Shown here piece by piece: positions 37,752-45,491 of a stretch of 64,000 nt of DNA. Source of the DNA: Herpetosiphon geysericola (GTDB taxonomy: Bacteria > Chloroflexota > Chloroflexia > Chloroflexales > Herpetosiphonaceae). The notes under the pieces were generated by a model. It ran no database searches. It saw only the letters and a program-made list of their open reading frames with translations, and had not been told where the DNA came from. The number at the start of each line of letters is the position of its first letter. Positions within the stretch are counted from its first letter, which is position 1. A program made the translations under genes and the position numbers. The DNA lies in the NCBI RefSeq assembly GCF_001306135.1, contig NZ_LGKP01000021.1, positions 1 to 64,000 on the forward strand, given 5' to 3'.

Positions 37752-38648
37752 TTAGCCTTTGACGGTGCCAGCAGTCAGGCCGCGAATCAATTGGCGCGAG
37801 AAGATGAGGTACAACACCAGCACTGGCGCAATCGCCAAGGTCAACATCGCCAGCAACGCGCTCCAATCGGTTTGGAATTGACCAAGGAATTGTTGTGCGC
37901 CCAAGGTAAGAGTGCGCGAAGCCTCGCCAGGAGCCAAAACCAGTGGAAACCACAAATCGTTCCAAATTGGCAGCATCACGAAAATCGCCAAGGTTGCCAA
38001 GGCTGGGCGCATCAAAGGCACAACCAACCAAAACACTTGATATTCGCTGGCTCCATCAAGCCGCGCCGCATCTTTGAGGTCGCTTGGCACTTGGCGCATA
38101 TATTGCGAAAGCACAAAAATCGCCATCGGCAAGCCTTGAGCGCTATAGACCAAAATCAACGACCAAATTGTGTCTTGCAGATTGAGCGCAACCATCAGTT
38201 TGAGAATACTCACGGTGGCCAAGCGAATCGGAATCATCAAGCCAATCAGCGCATACAAGCTCAAAAAGCCCCGCCCACGGAAGCGATATTCGGTCAAGCC
38301 AAAGGCAGTCATAGCGCCAAGCAGCAAAATCAGCCCAATCGAGCCAAGCGTTACCAGCAAGCTATTGCCAAGATAATGCAAAATCGCTGTTTGTTTAAAG
38401 ACCGTCGCATAGCCAACCGGATCAAATAGCTCGCCGATTGGCGGCAGATAGGGCTTTTGGAAAATTGCTTGCGAGCCTTTGAACGAATTCATCACCACCA
38501 AAATAACCGGCGCAATCGCCAACAGCGTGTAGCTACCCAAGATCACATGCACCAACAACGGTGTGAGCCAGCGGCTTGGGCGGAGGGCATTGGGGGCGGT
38601 TTTTGGTTGGGTCATGGGCGGTTTACTCACAAGCGAATTAGAGCTCAT
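37752..38648 (-). CDS. Carbohydrate ABC transporter permease, MalG type
   Basis: A 298-residue inner-membrane permease with six predicted helices and the EAA-loop signature DAARLDGASEYQVFWLVVPLMRP-like region (about 200-225) that docks the ATPase. Together with the MalF-type permease and the substrate-binding lipoprotein it forms a CUT1 sugar importer. The ATG overlaps the end of the MalF-type gene by 11 bases. No ATPase gene follows; CUT1 systems often share one multitask ATPase (MsmK/MsiK) encoded elsewhere. Confidence 0.92.
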   Translation of the reverse strand: MSSNSLVSKPPMTQPKTAPNALRPSRWLTPLLVHVILGSYTLLAIAPVILVVMNSFKGSQAIFQKPYLPPIGELFDPVGYATVFKQTAILHYLGNSLLVTLGSIGLILLLGAMTAFGLTEYRFRGRGFLSLYALIGLMIPIRLATVSILKLMVALNLQDTIWSLILVYSAQGLPMAIFVLSQYMRQVPSDLKDAARLDGASEYQVFWLVVPLMRPALATLAIFVMLPIWNDLWFPLVLAPGEASRTLTLGAQQFLGQFQTDWSALLAMLTLAIAPVLVLYLIFSRQLIRGLTAGTVKG

Positions 38649-39585
38649 AGCTTACAACCTTGCGTTGCCACACTAATAAATACAGCAAGCTGCCAAACAA
38701 AATAATCAAAAAGATCACCATGGCAACCGTCGTACCCATCGCATAATCGCCAAGTTGCAGCTGGAAGCCATAGAAGGTGCGATAGAAGAAGGTGCCAAGC
38801 AAATCAGTCGAGAAGTTTGGCCCTGCCAGCGCACCCTTGGCGGTGTACACCAAATCAAAGGCGTTGAAGTTGCCAATAAAGGTCAAAATGCTCACAATCC
38901 CAACCGTCGGCAAGATGAGCGGAAACTTGACCCGCCAGAATAATTGCCAAGCACTAGCACCATCAACCCGCGCTGCTTCCAAAATATCTTGCGGCACAGC
39001 CAGCAGCGCTGTCATAAAAAAGAGCATCGGAATGCCAACAAATTGCCAAATTGAAATTAAGGCCACGGTTGGCAATGATGTGCTTTCTAAACCAAGCCAT
39101 GGCCGATAGCGAATGCCTAAAAAATCGCTAATTGCTGGCGCAATGCCCCAGGTCGGGCTGAGAATTAGTTGCCAAATAAAGCCCACAATCACAAACGAAA
39201 GCATGGTTGGCGAAAACAGCAACGTGCGATAGATGCTGCGCCCACGCAGATTTTTGCTATCGAGCAGCGCCGCCAACAGCAAGCCCAAAGGGTTTTGCAA
39301 CAGCATGTGTAATAGGAAAAAGAGCACAGTATTTTTCAGCGCCCGCCAAAAATAGGGCCACCACTGGCTATCAGTAAACAGCCGCTGATAATTGCTTACG
39401 CCCACAAAATTGGCTCCATCGGAGCTAAACAGGCTTAAGCGCAAGGTATCGAGCAACGGAAAAACCATTACGATGCTGTAGAGCAAGAGGGCTGGCGCAA
39501 GAAATACCGCAATATGCCAGCGTGGGCGCGATTTGTTGGGGCGCAGCATAGGCAACTCTTTCATCAAACCATGCCACCTCGCCAA
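38638..39585 (-). CDS. Carbohydrate ABC transporter permease, MalF/UgpA type
   Basis: A 315-residue permease with six main helices and the EAA-loop DILEAARVDGASAWQLFWRVKFPLI-like region (about 215-238). Three start codons are possible: 39585, 39564 and 39549. The first has GAGG upstream, but that sits inside a stable hairpin, so an internal start (39549, after AAAGAG) giving MLRPNKSRPRW is a fair alternative. Partner of the MalG-type permease. Confidence 0.9.
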   Translation of the reverse strand: MARWHGLMKELPMLRPNKSRPRWHIAVFLAPALLLYSIVMVFPLLDTLRLSLFSSDGANFVGVSNYQRLFTDSQWWPYFWRALKNTVLFFLLHMLLQNPLGLLLAALLDSKNLRGRSIYRTLLFSPTMLSFVIVGFIWQLILSPTWGIAPAISDFLGIRYRPWLGLESTSLPTVALISIWQFVGIPMLFFMTALLAVPQDILEAARVDGASAWQLFWRVKFPLILPTVGIVSILTFIGNFNAFDLVYTAKGALAGPNFSTDLLGTFFYRTFYGFQLQLGDYAMGTTVAMVIFLIILFGSLLYLLVWQRKVVSYEL

Positions 39586-39602
39586 AAATTCAGCGAGGTG
39601 GC
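39573..39602 (-). other. Intercistronic hairpin between binding-protein and permease genes
   Basis: GCCACCTCGC (39573-39582) pairs perfectly with GCGAGGTGGC (39593-39602). It begins 16 bases after the binding-protein stop and has no U-tract, resembling the stem-loops that protect malE-type mRNA 3' ends and lower permease expression. Confidence 0.65.
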
Positions 39603-39617
39603 AATTCGTGAGGCTAG

Positions 39618-40907
39618 TTAGGGTTTTTTATACCAATTATCTAAGCCCTTTTGGAGGTCTTGGGCTGCTGCTTCAGGCGCGAAGGTTCCATCAATTACCC
39701 CAACGCTGGTGCGCCATAGTTCGTTTTCGAGGTTTGGCTCGCCGCGTGAGAGAATTTGGTAGGAGTTGCGGATGGTCGATTGACATTGTTTGCGCCAATC
39801 AACAAAGGTTTGGGCCAACGGATTCTTGAGGGTTATCGGATAATCCGACAGGCTGAAGAAGCCAGGCAAGGCATTGCTGAATTCGCTGGCGAATTCAGGC
39901 CCAGTCATCCATTCAAGGAAGGTGCGGGCTTCGGCCATATGCGTGGTTTTGGCGTTAATCCCAATCCCAATGTCGGTGTGATCGCTGATAAAACATTGAT
40001 CGTTGGCATTGACCACCGGAGCTTTGAATGCGCCAAGCTCAAATTTGGCATTTTGGTTGAAGTAGGCAATATCCCACGAGCCAGCGGGGTAGATTGCGCC
40101 GCGACCAGAGGCAAATAACATCTGGGCATCGGCATATTTGACTGCTTGAAAGCCTTCGGGCAGATAATCGCCCCAGCGTTCAAGGTCTTTGAAGGTTGAA
40201 ACATAGGCGGCATCGGTTAATTTGGCGCTACCGTCAATTAAGGCTTTGCGGCCATTTTCGCCAAGCCAATAATTTGGCCCGATGTTTTGGAAACCCATGG
40301 TTGCTGCTTCCCATTGCTCTGCTGTGCCCATCACCAATGGCGTATAGCGGCCATCTTGCTTGATTTTATCGAGCACTGCAAAGAATTCAGCGACCGTTTT
40401 GGGTTCGGTTAGGCCAAGTTCGTTGAAGATAGTTTTGTTGTAGATAAAGCCATGAATCACCGAGGCCATTGGCAAGCAGAACAGGGTTTTGCCATCGTCG
40501 GTTTGCCAAGCGCTTTTGGCTACATCGCTAAAATGCGGAACCCCTGGCAAATCATTGAGCGCAGTCAGATGACCTGCGGTGTACAAACCCAATGAAACAT
40601 CAAAAGGCCGACAGGTAATCAGATCGCCAGCAGTGCCAGCCTCCAATTTGCTATTGAGCGCTGCGTTGTATTCGGTGGGCGCGGTTGGCCGAAACTCCAC
40701 ATGAATATTTGGGTTGCTCTTTTCAAACAATGGAATAATTTGTTCAGTCCAAACCTTTTGGTCGTCGCTGCGCCAGCTTTCAATCGTAATAGTCAACCGA
40801 TTGGCATTCGTGTCAGGAGCTTCGGTGGCACTGCCGCCACCACACGCGGCTAAAACCGTCGTTAATAAGCTAGCGCAAGCCAGCTTCCAAGGCCATTTGC
40901 GAACCAT
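39618..40907 (-). CDS. Extracellular sugar-binding lipoprotein of an ABC importer (CUT1)
   Basis: A 429-residue family 1 extracellular solute-binding protein. Lipoprotein signal with lipobox VLAAC (Cys22). The mature part has the MalE-like fold segments LTITIESWRSDDQKVW, the conserved FAVLDKIKQDGRYTPLVMG and ASGRGAIYPAGSWDIAYF. The ORF runs 65 codons further upstream, but ATG 40907 is 6 bases after AGGAG and gives the signal peptide. A minus-strand TTGACA (41060-41055) with a weak TACTGT 18 bases on is a possible promoter. Ligand unknown; an oligosaccharide is likely by family. Confidence 0.92.
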   Translation of the reverse strand: MVRKWPWKLACASLLTTVLAACGGGSATEAPDTNANRLTITIESWRSDDQKVWTEQIIPLFEKSNPNIHVEFRPTAPTEYNAALNSKLEAGTAGDLITCRPFDVSLGLYTAGHLTALNDLPGVPHFSDVAKSAWQTDDGKTLFCLPMASVIHGFIYNKTIFNELGLTEPKTVAEFFAVLDKIKQDGRYTPLVMGTAEQWEAATMGFQNIGPNYWLGENGRKALIDGSAKLTDAAYVSTFKDLERWGDYLPEGFQAVKYADAQMLFASGRGAIYPAGSWDIAYFNQNAKFELGAFKAPVVNANDQCFISDHTDIGIGINAKTTHMAEARTFLEWMTGPEFASEFSNALPGFFSLSDYPITLKNPLAQTFVDWRKQCQSTIRNSYQILSRGEPNLENELWRTSVGVIDGTFAPEAAAQDLQKGLDNWYKKP

Positions 40908-41090
40908 AACACACTCCTGTCTAGGACGCTGCGGATTGTTGAAGCTTTTAAATTTGAACGAGCTTTGATGCGGGCTAGAATGTAGCGAGGATTGAATAAA
41001 CTTTATTAGTTCATTGGATTTAGTAAACAGACAGTACCATAAAGGCTTAAGAATTGTCAAGTTTTGGCTGAAGGAGTGGGTTAAGAGGCT

Positions 41091-41124
41091 AAAACAAAGC
41101 ACTCACTGCGTGGACAGTGAGTGC
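41091..41124 (-). terminator. Rho-independent terminator of the tRNA gene
   Basis: Perfect 10-base stem GCACTCACTG (41099-41108) / CAGTGAGTGC (41115-41124) with loop CGTGGA, followed on the minus strand by TTTGTTTT. It begins 4 bases after the tRNA CCA end. Confidence 0.85.
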
Positions 41125-41127
41125 AAA

Positions 41128-41204
41128 TGGTGACGCATACGGGATTCGAACCCGTGATCTTCACCTTGAAAGGGTGACGTCCTAGGCCGCTAGACGAATG
41201 CGCC
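41128..41204 (-). tRNA. tRNA-Glu (anticodon TTC)
   Basis: A 77-base cloverleaf including an encoded CCA end. Acceptor GGCGCAT pairs with ATGCGTC (one G-T), anticodon loop CTTTCAA carries TTC, and the T-arm has CGGGTTCGAATCCCG. The anticodon stem CACCC/GGGTG-type pairing is intact in the minus-strand reading. Sits alone between the sugar importer and the Thg1-like gene and has its own terminator. Confidence 0.96.
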
Positions 41205-41384
41205 GTTTGGTTTAGGGCTTGAGTATTCTACTCGTAACGGAGCCTTTTGTCAAATTGGAACATGGCTGCAAAATCAGCCAGATTATTGATGCTCAAACTG
41301 CCAACATCTGCGACGATATTCGACAGATTTTTTGCTTGATTGCGCTGCTTTGGCGGCTCAATTCATGTTGAGCGCGAGTGATCT

Positions 41385-41861
41385 ATGGCTCAACCCCAAG
41401 CAGTACTGTTGATTGGCTTACAAGCCAGCAGCCACTTTAGCCTTGCGATTCAACAGCAAGCTAGTTTTGATTGTCGAATTTGCCAATTGCCCACCGATCA
41501 ACTGGTGTATGATTATTTTCGCTGGCGGATGGAAGATGCGCATCGCAATGCACTGAATGCCTATTGCTACTGGACATTGCGTGATAAAGTGGTTGATCCG
41601 CAAACTGCCAATGATCAAGTTGCTCGCCTTTCGGTCGCTCAGAAAAATGAGTTGCTGTTTCAACATGGCATCAATTTTAACGATCTGGTTGCCTGGCAAA
41701 AGCGTGGCGTTGGGCTGTATTGGCGGAACGTTGATCATGCGGGCTTTAATCCGCAAACCCAAACGCCAACTATCAGCCAACGCCGAAAAATCCATGTTGA
41801 ATTTGAATTGCCGCAGCGTGAACACTACACAGCCTTGCTGCGCGATTTACTAGATCGCTGA
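41385..41861 (+). CDS. Thg1-like protein, C-terminal half only (catalytic half missing)
   Basis: A 158-residue protein that matches the C-terminal half of tRNA(His) guanylyltransferase / Thg1-like proteins: FDCRICQLP, DYFRWRMEDAHRNALNAYCYW, NELLFQHGINFNDL and QKRGVGLYW are near-diagnostic. Family members have about 240-260 residues and use carboxylates in an N-terminal DGRGF-type motif and a downstream SDE motif for 3'-5' nucleotide addition; neither exists here. A TGA precedes the ATG by one codon, so the frame cannot extend. The gene is therefore probably catalytically dead or a pseudogene remnant, yet the C-terminal half is intact. Start chosen as the only ATG; no good ribosome site is seen. 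Confidence 0.75.
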   Translation: MAQPQAVLLIGLQASSHFSLAIQQQASFDCRICQLPTDQLVYDYFRWRMEDAHRNALNAYCYWTLRDKVVDPQTANDQVARLSVAQKNELLFQHGINFNDLVAWQKRGVGLYWRNVDHAGFNPQTQTPTISQRRKIHVEFELPQREHYTALLRDLLDR

Positions 41862-41878
41862 TTTTACTAGGAGGTTCT

Positions 41879-42919
41879 ATGGCGATAAACGTGGCCTTAG
41901 TTGGCTTTGGAATGGCCAGCCAAGTTTTTCATGCACCGCTGATTATGGCCGAACCAGGCTTGAATTTGCACACAGTGGTGCAACGCCAGAGCCAAACTGC
42001 CCGCGAAATCTACCCAACTGTGCAGGTGGTCGCCGATCTGAGCGCAGCATTGGCGAATCCAGCGATTGAGTTGGTTGTGATCGCCACCCCAAATCAAACC
42101 CACGCCGATTTGGCCGCCCAAGCCTTGCGCGCTGGCAAACATGTGGTGGTCGATAAGCCGTTTACGCTCAACAGCGGGCAAGCTGATCTGTTGATTGCGC
42201 TGGCTGAGCAAGAGCAACGGTTGCTGAGTGTGTTTCATAATCGGCGTTGGGATGGCGATTTTCTGACCACAAAGGCAGTAATTGAGGCTGGCTGGTTGGG
42301 GCGATTGGTGAGCTACGAATCCCATTATGATCGCTATCGGCCCCAGCTCAAACAAGGAGCTTGGCGCGAACAAGCAGGCGCTGGCAGTGGCATTTTGTAT
42401 GATCTTGGCTCACATTTGATCGATCAAGCTGTGGTGTTATTTGGTATGCCCCAAACGATTACAGCCCACCTTGCCAAGCAACGTGATGGCGCACAAACTG
42501 TTGATTATTTTGATTTACGCTTGGGCTATGCAGGGTTGCAGGTAACGCTCAAAGCTGGCATGTTGGTGCGCGAACCAGGGCCGCGCTTCAATATGCATGG
42601 CACCCATGGCTCGTGGCTCAAAACGGGCAGCGATCCCCAAGAAGCTGCTTTGAAAGCTGGCCAAACGCCAAATAGCCCAAATTGGGGCCAAGAGCCAGCC
42701 GCCGATTGGGGCATGCTCAACACTGAAGCCAATGGCTTAGCGCTGCGAGGCACAATTGAAACGTTGGCAGGCAATTATCCTGCCTATTATCGCAATCTGG
42801 CTGAAGCGATCAGTGGCGAGGCCAAGTTGGCTGTAACTGCCAAGCAAGCCCGCGAAGTTATTCGTTTGATCGAGTTGGCAGAACAAAGCGCCGCCGAACA
42901 ACGCACGCTAGCAGTTTAA
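41879..42919 (+). CDS. Gfo/Idh/MocA family NAD(P)-dependent oxidoreductase
   Basis: A 346-residue sugar- or polyol-type dehydrogenase. N-terminal Rossmann fold with VALVGFGMASQVFHAPLI, the conserved EKP-equivalent here reading VVDKPFTL (residues about 94-101), and the C-terminal domain with GSGILYDLGSHLIDQAV, whose Asp and His (DLGSH) line the active site. Strong AGGAGG site 5 bases before the ATG. Ends with a clear terminator. The substrate is not identifiable. Confidence 0.92.
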   Translation: MAINVALVGFGMASQVFHAPLIMAEPGLNLHTVVQRQSQTAREIYPTVQVVADLSAALANPAIELVVIATPNQTHADLAAQALRAGKHVVVDKPFTLNSGQADLLIALAEQEQRLLSVFHNRRWDGDFLTTKAVIEAGWLGRLVSYESHYDRYRPQLKQGAWREQAGAGSGILYDLGSHLIDQAVVLFGMPQTITAHLAKQRDGAQTVDYFDLRLGYAGLQVTLKAGMLVREPGPRFNMHGTHGSWLKTGSDPQEAALKAGQTPNSPNWGQEPAADWGMLNTEANGLALRGTIETLAGNYPAYYRNLAEAISGEAKLAVTAKQAREVIRLIELAEQSAAEQRTLAV

Positions 42920-42925
42920 AGACAC

Positions 42926-42959
42926 AAAGCCCTACTCCAAACCAACGGAGCAGGGCTTT
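42926..42959 (+). terminator. Terminator between oxidoreductase gene and yajQ
   Basis: AAAGCCCTACTCC (42926-42938) pairs with GGAGCAGGGCTTT (42947-42959) with one mismatch. The A-flank and T-flank make it usable from both strands for these convergent genes. Confidence 0.8.
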
Positions 42960-42983
42960 GCCAACGTGTCAAACTAGCACAGT

Positions 42984-43478
42984 TTAGCGATAGTTATTGA
43001 ACTGCAAGGGCAAGGCAAAATCATCGCCGCGTTCGCGCAACAGCGACATCACCGCTTGCAACTCATCTTTGCTTTTCGATGAGACCCGCAGCGAATCACC
43101 TTGAATCCGGGCTTGGGCCTTGGGAACTTCGGCCTTAATCAATTTTACAATTTTCTTGGCAATATCTTCGGCAATTCCTTTGCGTAGGGTAATCACTTGG
43201 CGAATTTTCATGCCGCCAATTTCCTCAGGCTCGCCATAATCGAATAATTTGATCGAAAGATTGCGGCGCAAGGCTTTGGTTTCGAGAATATCGCGCACCG
43301 CAGTTAATGCCAATTCGCTGCCAGTTACAAGCGTAATTTCCTTTTCGCCAAGCGTAATTTCGGTATTCGTATCCTTCAAATCATAGCGAGTACCAACATC
43401 GCGCTTGGTTTGGTCGACGGCATTAATCAACTCTTGCCGATCAAAATCTGAAACCACGTCAAAACTAAATTCAGCCAC
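42984..43478 (-). CDS. yajQ: YajQ family nucleotide-binding protein (UPF0234)
   Basis: A 164-residue protein matching YajQ over its length: EFSFDVVSDFDRQEL at the start, RYDLKDTNTEI and a C-terminal VSSKSKDELQAVMSLLR. It has two swapped ferredoxin-like domains. Homologues bind cyclic di-GMP (shown in Xanthomonas) or RNA/tRNA. Single gene; start preceded by GGGAGGC. Confidence 0.95.
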   Translation of the reverse strand: MAEFSFDVVSDFDRQELINAVDQTKRDVGTRYDLKDTNTEITLGEKEITLVTGSELALTAVRDILETKALRRNLSIKLFDYGEPEEIGGMKIRQVITLRKGIAEDIAKKIVKLIKAEVPKAQARIQGDSLRVSSKSKDELQAVMSLLRERGDDFALPLQFNNYR

Positions 43479-43526
43479 AAAAAGCCTCCCAATACTGGTG
43501 TTCGATATATGAATGCAGCTTTAACT

Positions 43527-43546
43527 ATACCCCAAGAATGGGGTAT
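43527..43546 (-). terminator. Hairpin downstream of the RodZ-like gene
   Basis: Perfect 8-base stem ATACCCCA / TGGGGTAT with a four-base loop, 15 bases after the stop of the RodZ-like gene. No U-tract follows on the minus strand, so termination is only probable. Confidence 0.5.
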
Positions 43547-43561
43547 GGCGTTCAGCTACGG

Positions 43562-44362
43562 TTAATTGGGCGTATAGATTGTGGTGACAACTTGGTTGGG
43601 CGCGCCCATGCGGACTGGCGCTTTGCCATTGTGAATCACTTCGACCACAGCAGCATTGCCAGCCTTGACCTGAACTGTTTGCTGGGCCGAGAAGGTCTGC
43701 GTCCAGCCATTACTTTGAATCCCTTCGATCGCATTTTGGCCATCGACCAAGACTTGGAGCCACGACGAACCACCATCAACCCGCAGCACCACTTGGACAG
43801 GAACATCCTGGGTTGGGGTGATGGTAACAGTTGGCGTCGCTAATGGGTTAATTGGCGATGGAACTGAGCCATCGGGATTGGTTGGTTGCGCGGTTGGCGT
43901 TGCTAATAAGGTTGGGGTGGGAATGACTGAGGTGGAGGTTGCTGCCCCCGCCACTTGAGTACTATTGATCGTCGTAAGTCCAAGCGCATTGAGCGTTAAA
44001 TAGCCGATCACAACCAACGCCAATACCACCAAAATCACTGTCCAGAGACTGGGTAGAAAAATTGTATTCCGGCGCGGCGGCACTGCTGCGGGCACAACCT
44101 GAATCGGCGTTGAAGCACCACGCTCAATCCGATACAGATCAATTAACTCATCTGCGGGCAGATTCAAATATTGGGCATAATTTCGAATAAAACCACGGGC
44201 ATACACATCGCCCGGCAGATGATGATATTCACCATTTTCGAGGGCCGCCAAATAGCGTTGGATAATTCGGGTTTCACTTGAAGCTTGAGCCAGCGAGATA
44301 CCACGGGCTTCACGGGCTTCGCGAAATCGAAGGCCTAATCTGTTGTTTCCAGCGTTTGTCAT
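43562..44362 (-). CDS. RodZ-like protein (HTH, membrane helix, DUF4115)
   Basis: A 266-residue bitopic protein: cytoplasmic HTH_25 domain (about 8-75, LRFREAREARGISLAQASSET then VYARGFIRNYAQYL), a membrane helix (about 112-135), a Pro/Thr linker and a C-terminal beta domain of DUF4115 type (VVLRVDGGSSWLQVLVDGQ...). RodZ couples MreB filaments to the envelope; the HTH is the MreB-binding part. The open frame runs 101 codons upstream, but these residues are unlike any family, and ATG 44362 starts the conserved domain with AAGG upstream. Confidence 0.82.
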   Translation of the reverse strand: MTNAGNNRLGLRFREAREARGISLAQASSETRIIQRYLAALENGEYHHLPGDVYARGFIRNYAQYLNLPADELIDLYRIERGASTPIQVVPAAVPPRRNTIFLPSLWTVILVVLALVVIGYLTLNALGLTTINSTQVAGAATSTSVIPTPTLLATPTAQPTNPDGSVPSPINPLATPTVTITPTQDVPVQVVLRVDGGSSWLQVLVDGQNAIEGIQSNGWTQTFSAQQTVQVKAGNAAVVEVIHNGKAPVRMGAPNQVVTTIYTPN

Positions 44363-44604
44363 GCTTTGCCTTGTGCCATGATGATGGTTGTCTGCATGCT
44401 GGTATTCGTCCATGGGGAACGGAGTGGATGAAGGTGCAGTTATGGCAACGCTGCCATCAAGCAATCTCATGTTCACTATAAATGGGCCCAATCGGACGAA
44501 TGTCCGTAAGAAACAAGCCATGCTTGCCTCAGCCAAGCGCATTATACCACAGCCACTTTTATGCTCTGTGAAAAATGAGAAACTAGGATTAACAATCGTT
44601 AAGA

Positions 44605-44651
44605 ATCCCTTGGCCCTGGCTGCTTTCGGGCAGCAACCAGCGCCAAGGGAT
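44605..44651 (-). terminator. Stem-loop closing the kinase-phosphatase operon
   Basis: ATCCCTTGGC (44605-44614) pairs with GCCAAGGGAT (44642-44651); an inner GGCTGCT/AGC pairing extends it. It begins about 30 bases after the stop of the 83-residue gene. U-tract weak. The rest of the 319-base gap down to 44363 is the leader of the RodZ-like gene, without a clear promoter. Confidence 0.55.
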
Positions 44652-44681
44652 GAATTAAGCCCCATTTGATGCTGAAAAAGC

Positions 44682-44933
44682 TTAGGCGTCGCGGAAGAAG
44701 TCGATCACGTTGCCGCGTTCTTCTTCGCTAACCATCATTTCGATGAAGGTCACCCGATGCCATGGGTAAATGACCGATTGCACCCCGCCGCCAATGTAGG
44801 GCACATCTTTGCCATCGCGGCGTCGCATATTGCTGACCCGAATAAAGGCATCAGTTGGCTGGGGATCGTCTTCCATCTCAGCCACAATCGGATCTTCGCC
44901 GCTCAAGTGCAAAATAACAACCCGTGTACCCAT
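44682..44933 (-). CDS. Small conserved-looking protein at the end of the FHA/PP2C/kinase operon
   Basis: An 83-residue acidic protein, not recognised. It starts with a beta strand (RVVILHLSGEDPIVAEME), has a conserved-looking centre FIRVSNMRRRDGKDVPYI and a C-terminus SEEERGNVIDFFRDA. No signal peptide or membrane segment. It has a strong site (AAGGAG, 8 bases) and lies 30 bases downstream of the FHA gene, so it is most likely the fifth gene of the phospho-signalling operon. Confidence 0.65.
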   Translation of the reverse strand: MGTRVVILHLSGEDPIVAEMEDDPQPTDAFIRVSNMRRRDGKDVPYIGGGVQSVIYPWHRVTFIEMMVSEEERGNVIDFFRDA

Positions 44934-44963
44934 AAAGAAACTCCTTCTACTAGCGAGGATGAT

Positions 44964-45482
44964 TTACTGACTCGTCAATTCAATCCGTAACAAGATATTG
45001 CCCAAGCGCACTTCATCGCCATGGCGCAAGGCTTTGGGGCTATTCGCAGTCAGCTTTTCGCGATTAATAAAAGTACCATTTGAGCTACCTAAATCTTCGA
45101 GCGTGCAGACATTGCCCGCTTGAATGCGAATAATTGCATGGCGCCGCGAAACCCCAGCCTCTAGCCCGCCATCGGTCGAAAGATCAATATCGGGATAAAA
45201 ACTGCCCTTGTTGTCTTGGCGCCCAATCACGATCGGCTGGTTGGTGTTGAAGCCAAGCTTGCGCCCGCTATTCAGAATGACCACCCGCAAAACCGGAACC
45301 GCCGTATCGCGAGGCGGCGCAGGTGGCGGAATGACCAAATTGCCAGAGCCACCAGCCATCGAGGATGCCCCGAGCGAAGCGGTGGTCTCACGAATGCGCG
45401 AAGGCAAAAACGACGAGCCACAGTCAATGCAGAAAAAGGTGCCTGGTAAATTTTCGGTTTCACACGCTGGACACTTAATCAT
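44964..45482 (-). CDS. Zinc-ribbon plus FHA domain protein
   Basis: A 172-residue cytoplasmic adaptor. N-terminal zinc ribbon with Cys4, Cys7, Cys18 and Cys21 (CPAC...CIDC), a flexible Pro/Gly-rich linker, and a C-terminal FHA domain (about 78-170) with VIGRQDN, the phospho-binding VSRRHAII and LGSSNGTFINREKL. FHA domains bind phosphothreonine. It is encoded 9 bases after the VWA gene, in one operon with a Ser/Thr kinase and a PP2C phosphatase, so it is a likely reader of that kinase (inference). Confidence 0.92.
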   Translation of the reverse strand: MIKCPACETENLPGTFFCIDCGSSFLPSRIRETTASLGASSMAGGSGNLVIPPPAPPRDTAVPVLRVVILNSGRKLGFNTNQPIVIGRQDNKGSFYPDIDLSTDGGLEAGVSRRHAIIRIQAGNVCTLEDLGSSNGTFINREKLTANSPKALRHGDEVRLGNILLRIELTSQ

Positions 45483-45491
45483 AACAACTTC

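Noticed and set aside
44363-44665. N-terminal extension of 101 codons to the RodZ-like gene
   Set aside because: Residues do not resemble the family; the HTH domain starts at the internal ATG with its own ribosome site.
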